DNA of 64,000 nt from Intestinibacter sp964449895 (GTDB lineage Bacteria; Bacillota; Clostridia; Peptostreptococcales; Peptostreptococcaceae), in NCBI GenBank assembly GCA_964449895.1, contig CAYVBY010000002.1:62001-126000 (forward strand), read 5' to 3'. Shown in pieces: positions 25,758-35,009 of this stretch. The position numbers were made by a program, and so were the translations under genes. Position 1 is the first letter of the stretch; every line of letters begins with the position of its first letter. The notes below the pieces were generated by a model that saw only the letters and a program-made list of their open reading frames with translations, was not told the DNA's origin and searched no databases.

Positions 25758-26540
25758 TTATCTTCTAAATAATTTTTTTAAAAATCCTCTTTTTTCTGGT
25801 GATTTTTCAAGAGGTTCTTTTATAAGAATATCCTTATTATCTATAATACATTGAGCATTATTTATAAATAAATCATCAGCTAAATCTTTTGAGAATTTCT
25901 TTTCTATATATTCATAAGTTTCTTTAAGTAATGGGCGTCTTCTTCCAGAACCATGTGCATCACTTGAAACTAAATGTACCATATTTCTACTTATTAAAAG
26001 ATTACAAAGCCTTTGAAGTTCTTTTCCATTTTTTCCCATGATGCTAGAACCATTAATCTGAATAATTGCACCAGTTTTTATACAATCATATATTATTTCT
26101 GGATCATCATGAACTTTGATATATCTTTCCACATGAGCTAAAACAGGAATAAAGCCCTTTTGTTTTAATTCATACACAATATTACATAAGTTAGATGGAA
26201 AATTAGTTGGAGGAAACTCTATTAATATATATTTACTATTGTTTAGAGTATAAAAATCCAATTTTGAAATATTATCTATTAAATCATATGTAAAATAAAT
26301 TTCATTTCCTATATATATTTCTATATCTATTTCATTTTTATTTAATTCATTCTTAAATTCTTCATAAACCTTATTTAATTCTTGACCTTTCAAATATTTA
26401 AATTCAGGATGATAATGAGGTGTAGCAATAATCTTTTTTATTCCGTCTTCTTTAGCTATCATAGCCATCTCTATGGCTTCACCCATACATTTAGCTCCAT
26501 CATCAACCTCTGGTAGTATATGACAATGTAGATCTATCAT
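25758..26540 (-). CDS. CpsB/YwqE-type PHP-domain tyrosine phosphatase
   Basis: Manganese-dependent PHP-fold phosphatase. Family members such as CpsB/Wzb and YwqE dephosphorylate capsule-type tyrosine kinases. Seen in 260 residues: IDLHCHILPEVDDGA at the start, with metal-binding histidines and Asp, ATPHYHPEF (about 40-48), LAHVERY (about 133-139) and SSDAHGSGRR (about 193-202). No capsule polymerase or tyrosine kinase gene is in this window, so the partner kinase is unknown. AGGAGGAG precedes ATG; lgt follows closely. Confidence 0.88.
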   Translation of the reverse strand: MIDLHCHILPEVDDGAKCMGEAIEMAMIAKEDGIKKIIATPHYHPEFKYLKGQELNKVYEEFKNELNKNEIDIEIYIGNEIYFTYDLIDNISKLDFYTLNNSKYILIEFPPTNFPSNLCNIVYELKQKGFIPVLAHVERYIKVHDDPEIIYDCIKTGAIIQINGSSIMGKNGKELQRLCNLLISRNMVHLVSSDAHGSGRRRPLLKETYEYIEKKFSKDLADDLFINNAQCIIDNKDILIKEPLEKSPEKRGFLKKLFRR

Positions 26541-26605
26541 ATAAGCTCCTCCTCTCTTTAAGTAAATTATGAAAATATCATTGTTATTATATCAAGTTAT
26601 TTATA

Positions 26606-26648
26606 AAAATAAAAGTTGTAGAAATAAATTTACTACAACTTTTATTTT
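26606..26648 (-). terminator. Terminator of the M16 peptidase operon
   Basis: Perfect 16-base arms (26606-26621 and 26633-26648, core AGTTGTAG / CTACAACT) ending in TTTTA-type tract on either strand, about 60 bases after the end of the second M16 gene. Confidence 0.75.
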
Positions 26649-26706
26649 AGCTTATTAGAAATAATATCATTTATTAAAATTATAAATAAATATAATTTTT
26701 TTATGT

Positions 26707-28005
26707 TTATTTGATATCTTCAATAGGTTCTACAATTGATAAAACACAATTATCTTCCCTAAAATGTTCTTGTAATCTTTTTTCAACTTCTTCAAATGTC
26801 ACTTCTTTTATTACATTTACATAATCTAATAAATTTATATCTTTAAATTTGTAAAAAATAAAGTTATTTGCTATGAAAGTTATAGAATCAAAATATTTGA
26901 TAAAGTTACCAATTGAAGCTTTTTTAATTCTTTCAAATATAGTTTTATCTAATCCTTCTTTTTTGTACTTGTCTAAATACTCAAATATAATCTTTTGGAC
27001 TTCTCTAGGGTTTTTAGATTCACCACTAATTGATGTATAGGCATAATCTACTTGTGATGTAAATCCTCCACCAAAGCTTCTATTTATTAATCCCTTCATA
27101 TATAAATCTTCGTATAATTCACTTCCACGTCTAAATAGCATCTCATTTAAAATATCAGTTATGGCTTCATATCTAAGAAGTTCTTTTCCACTTATATTTA
27201 CTTTATCGTCTTTGAATCCTATAGAAAATATTGGTATAGAAATTGGAGCCTTAGCTATTATTTCCTTTTGTTTTATTTCCTTTGGTTCTTTTGGATATAT
27301 TCTAGTAACACTATGATCCATTTTTTTCATGTCGTATTTATTATATTCTTTAACTTTTTCAAATAATTCTTCAACTTCTAAATCACCTATTACAAACAGA
27401 GCCATATTTCCTGGGTTATAAAATGTATTGTAACATTTATAAAGTTCTTCTTTAGTTATTTTATATACACTATCTACAGTTCCAGCTATATCTACTCTTA
27501 CAGGATGGTTTTGATACATTGCTTTTATTGCATTAAATGAAACTGTCCATCCTGGATCATCATCATACATTTTTATTTCCTGAGCTATTATTCCTTTTTC
27601 CTTTTCCACATTTTCATCTGTAAAATATGGAGTTTGAACATAATCAATTAGATGTTCTAAACACTCATAAAAATTATCTGTTGTTGTAAATAAATAAGCT
27701 GTCGTTGTAAAATTGGTAAATGCATTTGCATCTGCACCCCATTTTGAAAATTTTTCAAAGGCATCTGTTTTATCTGGCTGTTCAAACATTTTATGCTCTA
27801 AAAAATGAGCTATTCCTTCGTTTACTTTTATTGGTTCTTTTTCTCCAATTGGAATAAATTCTAAATCATTTGAACCATAATCAGTTGCAAGCACTGCATA
27901 CTTTTTAGTAAAACCCTTTTTAGGCATAAAATAAACATCTAGTCCATTTTCTAATTTATCATAATAAACTTCTTCTTTTAATAATTCATTGACTATTTTT
28001 TCCAT
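26707..28005 (-). CDS. M16-family zinc metallopeptidase, catalytic subunit (YmfH-like)
   Basis: The 432 residues include the inverted zinc motif HFLEH (about residues 87-91, context GIAHFLEHKMF) and a downstream Glu in ENVEKEKGIIAQEIKMYDD. Together these mark the catalytically competent half of an M16B peptidase pair. It is encoded 10 bases after the YmfF-like partner, and the two would form a heterodimeric peptide-degrading chamber in the cytoplasm. Substrates are unknown; in Bacillus and Clostridia such pairs sit near peptide or quorum-signal processing functions, but nothing here points to one. Confidence 0.9.
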   Translation of the reverse strand: MEKIVNELLKEEVYYDKLENGLDVYFMPKKGFTKKYAVLATDYGSNDLEFIPIGEKEPIKVNEGIAHFLEHKMFEQPDKTDAFEKFSKWGADANAFTNFTTTAYLFTTTDNFYECLEHLIDYVQTPYFTDENVEKEKGIIAQEIKMYDDDPGWTVSFNAIKAMYQNHPVRVDIAGTVDSVYKITKEELYKCYNTFYNPGNMALFVIGDLEVEELFEKVKEYNKYDMKKMDHSVTRIYPKEPKEIKQKEIIAKAPISIPIFSIGFKDDKVNISGKELLRYEAITDILNEMLFRRGSELYEDLYMKGLINRSFGGGFTSQVDYAYTSISGESKNPREVQKIIFEYLDKYKKEGLDKTIFERIKKASIGNFIKYFDSITFIANNFIFYKFKDINLLDYVNVIKEVTFEEVEKRLQEHFREDNCVLSIVEPIEDIK

Positions 28006-28015
28006 TTATGTCCTC

Positions 28016-29278
28016 CTATTTACTTAAAAAGTATATAGTATCTAATTCTATATTTTGCACAGAGTTTACTATATCTTCTTTTGTAGATTCTATTATAGTA
28101 TTTTTTATATCTTCTAAAGTATTTTTGCTATTTCCAATAAATTGTGAATAATAAAAGTTAGTAATTCTTCCTATATCATCATTCATTGAATTTAATGAAT
28201 TGATAAAAGATATTTTCGCATTTGAAATTTCCTTTTCTGTTATATCTCCATCTTTTATCTTTTTAAGCTGTTCTTTTATAAGTTGTACTGTTTTATTGTA
28301 ATTTTCAGCTTCTATTCCTGAACATATAAGCATTGTTGATTTTTGTTTTTCTATTGTTGAATAAATAGTATAACAAAGACTTTCTTTTTCTCTTACATTT
28401 ATAAATAATTTACTATCAGCTCCTCCACCTAATATTCTGCATGCTAAAAGTAAACTATAGTATTTTTTTGTGTCTAAAAAATCAACATTACATCTATATC
28501 CCATAACAAGTTTTCCTTGAGCTATATCCATAGTCTCATGTACTTCCTTTACTTTTTTGATGTCTTTGTAATAGCTTTCTTTTGGAATGTCTATTATATC
28601 TTCTCTTTCAAAATTAAAATTCCTTTTTATTATGTCTACTACTTCACCTTCATCAAATCCACCTTCTACAATTATTTCTATAGGTGATGTCTTTAATATA
28701 TGTTTGTAATGATTATATAAATCTATTCTATTTATAGAATCTAAATCCTCAATATATCCCCTTCCACTTATAGCATAAGGCTCGTCTTCAAACATAATTT
28801 GAGTTAGTCTTTTTAGTGAATATCTAGCCTTATCATTTATTATACCTTCTATAGAATCTTTTAGTATTTCTTTTTCTATACTTAAATATTCTTCACTAAA
28901 TCCACCATCTATAACTAAAGGATTGTTTATTACTTCATTTAAAAGTTTTACACATTCTTCAAATATTTTTTCATCTATATACTTTTCATTTATTCCAAGT
29001 ATATTAAAGGCTAGAACTTGGCTTTCTCCTTTTTTTGATATTCCTGCTCCTATATAAGCTCCATATAAATTTTCTTGTTTATCCGTCAATTGACCTAGCG
29101 TTTTGTATTTTTCACAGCCACTTTTTAGAAGTCCTGGAAGTAGAGCATTTTTTGTCACTTCATTTCTGTCTAAATTTCTTTGTATAAATACACTCACTAA
29201 ATTTGTCTTAAATTTACTTTCTGGAATTAATGTTAAATTTACATTTTTCGCTATTTCTACTCTTTTTAAATTTTTCAT
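28016..29278 (-). CDS. M16-family peptidase-like subunit without zinc motif (YmfF-like)
   Basis: A 420-residue M16 fold protein. Where the zinc motif should be, the sequence reads LLPGLLKSGCEKYKT and has no HxxEH, so it is predicted to be the non-catalytic partner. The C-terminal half keeps the family region with VMGYRCNVDFLDTKKYY and GGGADSKLFINVREKESL. It precedes the catalytic subunit by 10 bases and is translated from AAAAGGAGC-ATTAA-ATG. The division of labour between a complete and an inactive M16 subunit is established for mitochondrial and bacterial pairs. Confidence 0.88.
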   Translation of the reverse strand: MKNLKRVEIAKNVNLTLIPESKFKTNLVSVFIQRNLDRNEVTKNALLPGLLKSGCEKYKTLGQLTDKQENLYGAYIGAGISKKGESQVLAFNILGINEKYIDEKIFEECVKLLNEVINNPLVIDGGFSEEYLSIEKEILKDSIEGIINDKARYSLKRLTQIMFEDEPYAISGRGYIEDLDSINRIDLYNHYKHILKTSPIEIIVEGGFDEGEVVDIIKRNFNFEREDIIDIPKESYYKDIKKVKEVHETMDIAQGKLVMGYRCNVDFLDTKKYYSLLLACRILGGGADSKLFINVREKESLCYTIYSTIEKQKSTMLICSGIEAENYNKTVQLIKEQLKKIKDGDITEKEISNAKISFINSLNSMNDDIGRITNFYYSQFIGNSKNTLEDIKNTIIESTKEDIVNSVQNIELDTIYFLSK

Positions 29279-29408
29279 TTAATAGCTCCTTTTCCTATAT
29301 TTACTGTTCTATATAATAATACCCTATCTTTATCGGATTTGCTAATTAATTTCATAATTCTTTATTATTATAGCTTTATTTTTATCATTATATACATTAT
29401 CCTAATTG

Positions 29409-29438
29409 TTTACATATCTTAGGTTTTTGATGTATAAT
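29409..29438 (+). promoter_or_regulatory. Promoter of ychF
   Basis: TTTACA (29409-29414), 18-base spacer and perfect TATAAT (29433-29438), about 70 bases before the start codon. Confidence 0.7.
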
Positions 29439-29505
29439 AAATGGGTATGCTTAAAATTTGTAAACTTAGAAATAATTAAATTAACATAAAGAGAGGTAGA
29501 TTATA

Positions 29506-30603
29506 ATGAAATTAGGAATAGTAGGTTTACCAAATGTAGGTAAAAGTACATTATTTAATGCAATAACTCAAGCTGGTGCAGAATCTGCAAACTATCCATT
29601 CTGTACAATAGAACCAAATGTAGGTGTTGTTGCAGTACCAGATGAAAGATTAAACGTATTACAAAAATTACACAATGCAAAAAAAATAGTTCCAACTGCT
29701 ATAGAATTCTGCGATATAGCAGGACTTGTTAGAGGAGCTTCAAAAGGTGAAGGTTTAGGAAATAAATTCTTATCTCACATAAGAGAAGTTGATGCAATCG
29801 TTCATGTTGTTAGATGTTTTGAAGATTCAAATGTTGTTCACGTTGACGGTTCAGTTGATCCACTTAGAGATATAGAAACTATAAACCTAGAATTAATATT
29901 ATCTGATATGGAAATATTAGAAAGAAGAATAGTTAAAACTACTAAAGCTTTAAAAGCAGATAAATCGCTTGCTTCTGAATTAGAATTTTTACAATCTATA
30001 GCTAAAACTTTAGAAGAAAGTAAATGTGTAAGAACTATGGAATTTACAGAAGAAGAACAAGAATTTGTAAATACTTTAAACTTATTAACTTCTAAACCTG
30101 TTATATATGCTGCTAATGTTTCTGAAGATGACTTAGCTGATGAAGGTACTTCTAATGAATACGTAGCTAGAGTTAAAGAATTTGCTAAAACTGAAAATGC
30201 TGAAGTTGTAGTTGTTTGCGCTCAAATAGAAGCTGAAATATCTGAACTTGAATCAGAAGAAGAAAAACAAGAATTCTTAGAAACTCTTGGTCTTGAACAA
30301 TCAGGTCTAGATAAATTAATAAAATCTTCTTATACTCTATTAGGACTTATGTCTTTCTTAACTGCTGGTGAAATAGAAGTAAGAGCTTGGACTATAAAAA
30401 TAGGAACAAAAGCTCCTCAAGCTGCTGGTAAAATACACAGTGATATAGAAAGAGGATTCATAAGAGCTGAAATAGTAAACTACGATGATTTAGTAGAATG
30501 CGGAAGTGTTGCAAATGCTAGAGAAAAAGGTCTTGTAAGACTTGAAGGTAAAGACTATATAATGCAAAACGGAGATGTAGTTAACTTTAGATTTAATGTA
30601 TAA
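29506..30603 (+). CDS. ychF: Ribosome-associated ATPase YchF (OLA1 type)
   Basis: Obg-related P-loop protein that binds the ribosome and prefers ATP to GTP. The 365 residues match the family. Seen: G1 GLPNVGKST (about 6-14), CTIEPNVG, G3 DIAGLVRGASKGEGLG (about 66-81), the helical coiled-coil insert, the altered G4 NVSEDD, and the C-terminal TGS domain with GEIEVRAWTIKIGTKAPQAAG. GAGAGGTAG precedes ATG. The gene stands alone between two minus-strand units, has its own promoter and a strong terminator. Confidence 0.97.
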   Translation: MKLGIVGLPNVGKSTLFNAITQAGAESANYPFCTIEPNVGVVAVPDERLNVLQKLHNAKKIVPTAIEFCDIAGLVRGASKGEGLGNKFLSHIREVDAIVHVVRCFEDSNVVHVDGSVDPLRDIETINLELILSDMEILERRIVKTTKALKADKSLASELEFLQSIAKTLEESKCVRTMEFTEEEQEFVNTLNLLTSKPVIYAANVSEDDLADEGTSNEYVARVKEFAKTENAEVVVVCAQIEAEISELESEEEKQEFLETLGLEQSGLDKLIKSSYTLLGLMSFLTAGEIEVRAWTIKIGTKAPQAAGKIHSDIERGFIRAEIVNYDDLVECGSVANAREKGLVRLEGKDYIMQNGDVVNFRFNV

Positions 30604-30660
30604 AAATCATATATCGATTTTTTTAAAGTTTAATATTAATTGTATATTCAGTTAAAAAAA

Positions 30661-30693
30661 AGCTTGTAAAATAGATTTTCTATTTTACAAGCT
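30661..30693 (+). terminator. Terminator of ychF
   Basis: The 15-base arms AGCTTGTAAAATAGA (30661-30675) and TCTATTTTACAAGCT (30679-30693) pair perfectly and are followed by TTTT. Confidence 0.85.
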
Positions 30694-30760
30694 TTTTAAT
30701 TTACAAAAGTTATAAAATTAATTCAATGATATTATAATGTATATCAATTATTATGTCAAA

Positions 30761-30789
30761 AAACCTCCTCAATACTAATGAGGAGGTTT
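30761..30789 (-). terminator. Terminator of the Na/Pi cotransporter gene
   Basis: Perfect pairing of AAACCTCCTCA and TGAGGAGGTTT (30761-30771, 30779-30789), with six T at the minus-strand 3' side, 14 bases after the stop codon. Confidence 0.85.
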
Positions 30790-30802
30790 ATATTAATCTT
30801 TT

Positions 30803-32410
30803 TTATGCATCATAAGAATAATCTGATATATTTACTGCGTGGTCTGATACTCTTTCTAAGTTAGTTAATAAGTCTAGATATAAAATTCCTGCATCAACTG
30901 TACATCTACCTTCATTTAATCTTTGTAGATGGTGATTTCTATATCCAGATTCTAATAAGTTTACTTGTTTTTCATTTTCGTGAACTCTATTTCTAGATTC
31001 TAAGTTAACTTCATCTAAACATTCCATTGAATCTTTAAAATTCTTTAATGCCAAATCAAAAATTTCTTTAATTTCTTGTTTAGCATGATCAGAGAAAGAT
31101 AAATTTTCACTTATTAAAGCAGTACCAAGTTCAGCTATATTTTCACCATGGTCTGATATTCTTTCTATATCGTTAACTGCACATATTAAATTAGTGATTT
31201 TTTTATGTTCAGCTTCATTTAAAGACTCTTTTGATAACTTAATTAAGAAATTTAAAACTTCTCTTTGCATTTCATTTACTTTTTTCTCTGTTTCAAAAGT
31301 TTTATTTATATCATCTTGAGAATAACTAAGTGTTCCATTTACAGAATACTCTAAAGATTTAACTGCATTTTGAGCCATTTCTTTAACTTCTAAAACAGCA
31401 TTACTTAATGCTATACCAGGTGTTTCTAACATTCTGTCGTCTATGTATTTTACTGTAGATTCATTTTCTTTTTCCTCTTCAGTAACTGGTATTAATTTTA
31501 AAACTAGTTTAACTATATATTTTGAAAATGGTAAAAGCACTATAACATTTACAACATTAAATAATGTATGTGCATTTGCTATTTGTCTAGCTACATTTGT
31601 TGGATCTATATAAGTTACTAACATACTTATAGGTTTTGTGAATATAAATATAAATAAGATTGTACCTATTACATTAAAAGTTAAATGCATAAATGCTGCT
31701 CTTTTTGCATTTTTAGATGCACCTAAACTTGATATTAAAGAAGTAACACAAGTACCTATATTATCACCATATAATATCGGTAATGCTGCACTTAATGGTA
31801 ATATACCTTGTGATGCTAAAGCTATTAACATACCCATAGATGCACTTGATGATTGAACTATACCTGTAATTAAAAATCCTGCAAGTATACCTAATAATGG
31901 GTTATTTCCAACAAATATAAGAGCATCTCTAAATTGTGGTAATTCAGCTAATGGATTTACTGCTTCTTTCATAAACTCCATTCCTGTAAATAACATACCA
32001 AAGCCTAATAATATTTCTGCATAACATTTTGTCTTTTGATTTCTTGCTGCTAAATATATAATTATCCCTAAACCTAATGCTATAGGAGCTATTTGCTCTA
32101 AATTAAATGACACTAATTGGGCAGTAACTGTTGTACCTATATTCGCCCCCATAATTAAACCTATCGCTTGAGATAGTGACATTAATCCTGCATTAACAAA
32201 ACCAACTACCATTACTGTTGTAGCACTTGAACTTTGTATAATACCTGTTACTACAGTCCCTACTAAAACTCCCATTATTACATTACTAGTTAAAAATTCT
32301 ATTATTTTCTTTAATTTTTCACCTGCACATTTTTGAAGTCCATCACCCATTATGTTCATACCATATAAGAACAGTCCAAGACCTCCAAGTAAACTAATTG
32401 CTATTGCCAC
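30803..32410 (-). CDS. Na+/phosphate cotransporter with C-terminal PhoU-like domain
   Basis: Membrane protein of 535 residues that would import phosphate with sodium (NptA/YjbB family). Two inverted Na_Pi_cotrans repeats carry the QSSSA signatures (about residues 59-63 and 184-188), with eight or nine hydrophobic segments in the first 310 residues. The C-terminal 200 residues are helical, with ERISDHGENIAE and ERVSDHAVNISD, the two E-R-x-S-D-H metal motifs of PhoU. The start codon is GTG behind AAGGAGGAA. Four 11-base-spaced repeats (32483-32521) lie 70-110 bases upstream and suggest PhoP control. Confidence 0.93.
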   Translation of the reverse strand: MAIAISLLGGLGLFLYGMNIMGDGLQKCAGEKLKKIIEFLTSNVIMGVLVGTVVTGIIQSSSATTVMVVGFVNAGLMSLSQAIGLIMGANIGTTVTAQLVSFNLEQIAPIALGLGIIIYLAARNQKTKCYAEILLGFGMLFTGMEFMKEAVNPLAELPQFRDALIFVGNNPLLGILAGFLITGIVQSSSASMGMLIALASQGILPLSAALPILYGDNIGTCVTSLISSLGASKNAKRAAFMHLTFNVIGTILFIFIFTKPISMLVTYIDPTNVARQIANAHTLFNVVNVIVLLPFSKYIVKLVLKLIPVTEEEKENESTVKYIDDRMLETPGIALSNAVLEVKEMAQNAVKSLEYSVNGTLSYSQDDINKTFETEKKVNEMQREVLNFLIKLSKESLNEAEHKKITNLICAVNDIERISDHGENIAELGTALISENLSFSDHAKQEIKEIFDLALKNFKDSMECLDEVNLESRNRVHENEKQVNLLESGYRNHHLQRLNEGRCTVDAGILYLDLLTNLERVSDHAVNISDYSYDA

Positions 32411-32482
32411 GTTTTATTTCCTCCTTAAAATATAAATAATATTCAATCCTTATATATAATAACCTAAAAAATCATTTCTTTT

Positions 32483-32521
32483 GCTAAACGAAAGTTAAGT
32501 TAATGTTAAGATTTCGTTAAG
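32483..32521 (-). promoter_or_regulatory. Putative Pho box: four direct repeats with 11-base period
   Basis: On the minus strand CTTAAC occurs at 32521-32516, 32510-32505 and 32499-32494, with a weaker fourth unit TTTAGC at 32488-32483. Each start is exactly 11 bases apart. This matches the layout of PhoP boxes of Firmicutes (TTAACA-like hexamers with 5-base spacers). An AT-rich -10-like TATATAA lies downstream, before the Na/Pi cotransporter. Confidence 0.7.
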
Positions 32522-32609
32522 CTGTTTTATATATATAATTTATATTTATTTAAAATTTTAGGATTCTAATTTAAATACTTTTATATCAAATATATTGTCT
32601 TTTATTATA

Positions 32610-34589
32610 TTAATTTTCTTTAATTAATCCTTTTTTGTAGGCTAAGACTAACATTTTTAAATCATCTATTTCACCTTGTATTTTTTCACCTTCTAAAGTA
32701 TCTCTTACATACATTCTTCTAGCTATATCTTCCACTACTACAGATGTAGATAATATATCACTTTCTTTTTTGATAGCATCTTCTGCTGAGCTAAATGGTT
32801 CGTGTGCAACAAGTTGAAGAGTATATGAGTTATATATTAAAGTATACCCTGCTATACCAGTTTTTCCTTGATAAGCTCTAGAAAAACCTCCATCTATAAC
32901 TAGTATTTTTCCACCTGCTTTTATAGGACTTTCTCCTTTTTTGCTCTCTACAGGAACATGTCCTGTTATAATATGTGATTGATCATAATCAAGCCCAAAT
33001 TCATTGAAAATTTTATTACATACTTCTTCATTTTCTCTAAGTGTGTAATATGGATTTTTATTTTCTACATGAGTCTTCTTATCTGCTATAAAATATCTTT
33101 CATAAGTAGTCATATCGTCTTTTCCAAATAATGAAGAACATTTTCCTGTCCATAAATACCACATCATATCCATACCAAATTGTTTTTCTTGACCATCTTT
33201 ATAGAAAAATCCTTTTCTAGCATAAGAATCCATTTGATCCATAAGCTCACGACCGCAGAATTCTTGACCTTTAATTTTCATTTTCATAAATTCGCCTTTT
33301 TCATCTAGAGGTATACATCCATGAACTAATAAATTCTTATTATCTACTAAATATATACTTCCCTTAGAGAATAAAAAAGAAACATGTTTTTGTAATTTTT
33401 CACTGCCTTTAAAAGAAGCTACTAATTTTTCTACAAGTTCTTTTTCCTCTTTAGTCAATTTATATGGTGATTTTGGATCTATAGTTGGAAAACTTGTATC
33501 TTTTAATTTATAAACTTTTCCCTTTAATTCTATAGTACCTTCTTCATAATTTACCTTATCTAAAAGAAGTCTATGTTTCATATCAAATTCTGGATTTTTA
33601 TTTATTACCTCTGCTTCTAATTTAAATTGTATAATACTAATTGCTTTATGCATTTTTGCTATAAGTGATTTTTCTTTTATTGAAACTTCACCTTCACCTA
33701 CTTTAGGCATAAATTCATTGCATAAATCATCTTTGTAAGCATCAAGGGCAAAAGTAGCTAAAGGAAGTAAATTTATTCCATATATATCTTCTAATATATC
33801 TAAATTTCCATATCTAGCAGATATTCTTATTGCATTTGCTATACATACCTTTTGTCCTGCTGCTGCTCCCATCCATAATATATCATGGTTACCCCATTGT
33901 ATATCTACATTATAGTGATTCATAAGTGTATCCATTATAATATCAGGTCTTGGCCCTCTATCATAAACATCACCTACAATATGTAATCTATCAACAACTA
34001 ATTGTTGAATAACTTTTGATAGAGCTATTATAAATTCTCTTGATCTATCAATTTCTATAATAGTTTCTATTATTTTCTTATAGTAACCTTCTTTATGATG
34101 ACTATTTTCATCTGGATGTAATAATTCTTCTATTATGTATTTAAAATCTGCAGGAAGAAATTTTCTAACTTTAGATCTTGTATATTTACTAGCTGCATAT
34201 CTACAAAGCTCTATAAGTCTATGAATCGTTATTCTATAAAAATCTTCTAAATCTTCTTCTTCTTTTACAAGCAAATCTAACTTTTGCTCTGGATAATAAA
34301 CTATTGTAGCTAATTTTTTTCTTTCTGATTCAGATACTATATTCCCAAATAATTCCTCAATTTTTCTTTTTATAACTCCAGAACCATTTTTTAAAACATG
34401 TACAAATGGCTCGTATTCTCCATGTAAATCTGATAAAAAGTGTTCTGTACCTTTTGGAAGGCTAAGAACAGCTTCTAAATTTATTATTTCTGCACTGGCA
34501 CTTGAAATACTTGGAAATTGCTTTGATAATAAATTTAAATATTTAAGTTGATTTTCTAATTGCTCATCAGATATGTTTTTTATATTCAT
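32610..34589 (-). CDS. fbp: Fructose-1,6-bisphosphatase, class III
   Basis: Gluconeogenic phosphatase that hydrolyses fructose 1,6-bisphosphate. The 659 residues agree with the Firmicutes class III family (about 640-670). The metallophosphatase fold is visible: HFLSDLHGEYEPF (about 52-64), HIVGDVYDRGPRPD (about 196-209), WGNHDILWMGAAAG (about 227-240), and VHGCIPLD and ITGHVPV toward the C-terminus. AGGAGG lies nine bases before ATG. The gene seems to be monocistronic; the next gene on the strand has its own regulatory region. Confidence 0.96.
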   Translation of the reverse strand: MNIKNISDEQLENQLKYLNLLSKQFPSISSASAEIINLEAVLSLPKGTEHFLSDLHGEYEPFVHVLKNGSGVIKRKIEELFGNIVSESERKKLATIVYYPEQKLDLLVKEEEDLEDFYRITIHRLIELCRYAASKYTRSKVRKFLPADFKYIIEELLHPDENSHHKEGYYKKIIETIIEIDRSREFIIALSKVIQQLVVDRLHIVGDVYDRGPRPDIIMDTLMNHYNVDIQWGNHDILWMGAAAGQKVCIANAIRISARYGNLDILEDIYGINLLPLATFALDAYKDDLCNEFMPKVGEGEVSIKEKSLIAKMHKAISIIQFKLEAEVINKNPEFDMKHRLLLDKVNYEEGTIELKGKVYKLKDTSFPTIDPKSPYKLTKEEKELVEKLVASFKGSEKLQKHVSFLFSKGSIYLVDNKNLLVHGCIPLDEKGEFMKMKIKGQEFCGRELMDQMDSYARKGFFYKDGQEKQFGMDMMWYLWTGKCSSLFGKDDMTTYERYFIADKKTHVENKNPYYTLRENEEVCNKIFNEFGLDYDQSHIITGHVPVESKKGESPIKAGGKILVIDGGFSRAYQGKTGIAGYTLIYNSYTLQLVAHEPFSSAEDAIKKESDILSTSVVVEDIARRMYVRDTLEGEKIQGEIDDLKMLVLAYKKGLIKEN

Positions 34590-34750
34590 ATTAAAAATCC
34601 TCCTGATATTTTTTAATTTAATCTAGCCCTTCATATTGTAAAACTTTTCTACATAAATTATATCATACTCTTTATGTTTTTTTATTTTAATAATGTGTAT
34701 TTTTTATCATTTATGATATATTACTTATTTTTTTAGCTATTATTTTGATC

Positions 34751-34803
34751 TTTTTTATAAGAAAATAAATCCTTTTAATTTCAATTTATTTTCTTATAAA
34801 AAA
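34751..34803. repeat. Long perfect AT inverted repeat
   Basis: Two perfect 20-base arms (34751-34770 and 34784-34803, core ATAAGAAAATAAAT and its complement) flank a 13-base spacer. It is not a normal terminator, since no GC-rich stem is present. It could form a long RNA hairpin or a DNA cruciform. Confidence 0.6.
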
Positions 34804-34939
34804 AAACTTATTCGCATTGCATTCTATGTTTTTTTAATATACAATATATTTATAAGAATATTTCAAATTTTTAGATAATTTAGCATTCCCTATAATTTTA
34901 AATATATAATTAAACATTGTAATTAACATTGTTCATACG

Positions 34940-34987
34940 AAATAGCCATAAGTTATAGATCCCCTTCTAATATCCTTATGGCTATTT
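34940..34987 (-). terminator. Stem-loop after the aminopeptidase gene, possible terminator
   Basis: AAATAGCCATAAG (34940-34952) and CTTATGGCTATTT (34975-34987) form 13 perfect pairs with a 22-base loop, 23 bases past the stop codon at 35010. On the minus strand there is no clear U run after it, so a processing or stability element is equally possible. Confidence 0.45.
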
Positions 34988-35009
34988 TGTTGAATTTTTT
35001 ATTTAGTTA

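Larger units (their letters stand above)
34590..35009. other. Gene-free 420-base stretch with two large dyads
   Basis: No credible gene. It contains the 20-base-arm palindrome at 34751-34803 and the hairpin at 34940-34987, described separately. The remaining sequence is AT-rich and presumably includes the fbp promoter. Confidence 0.5.
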
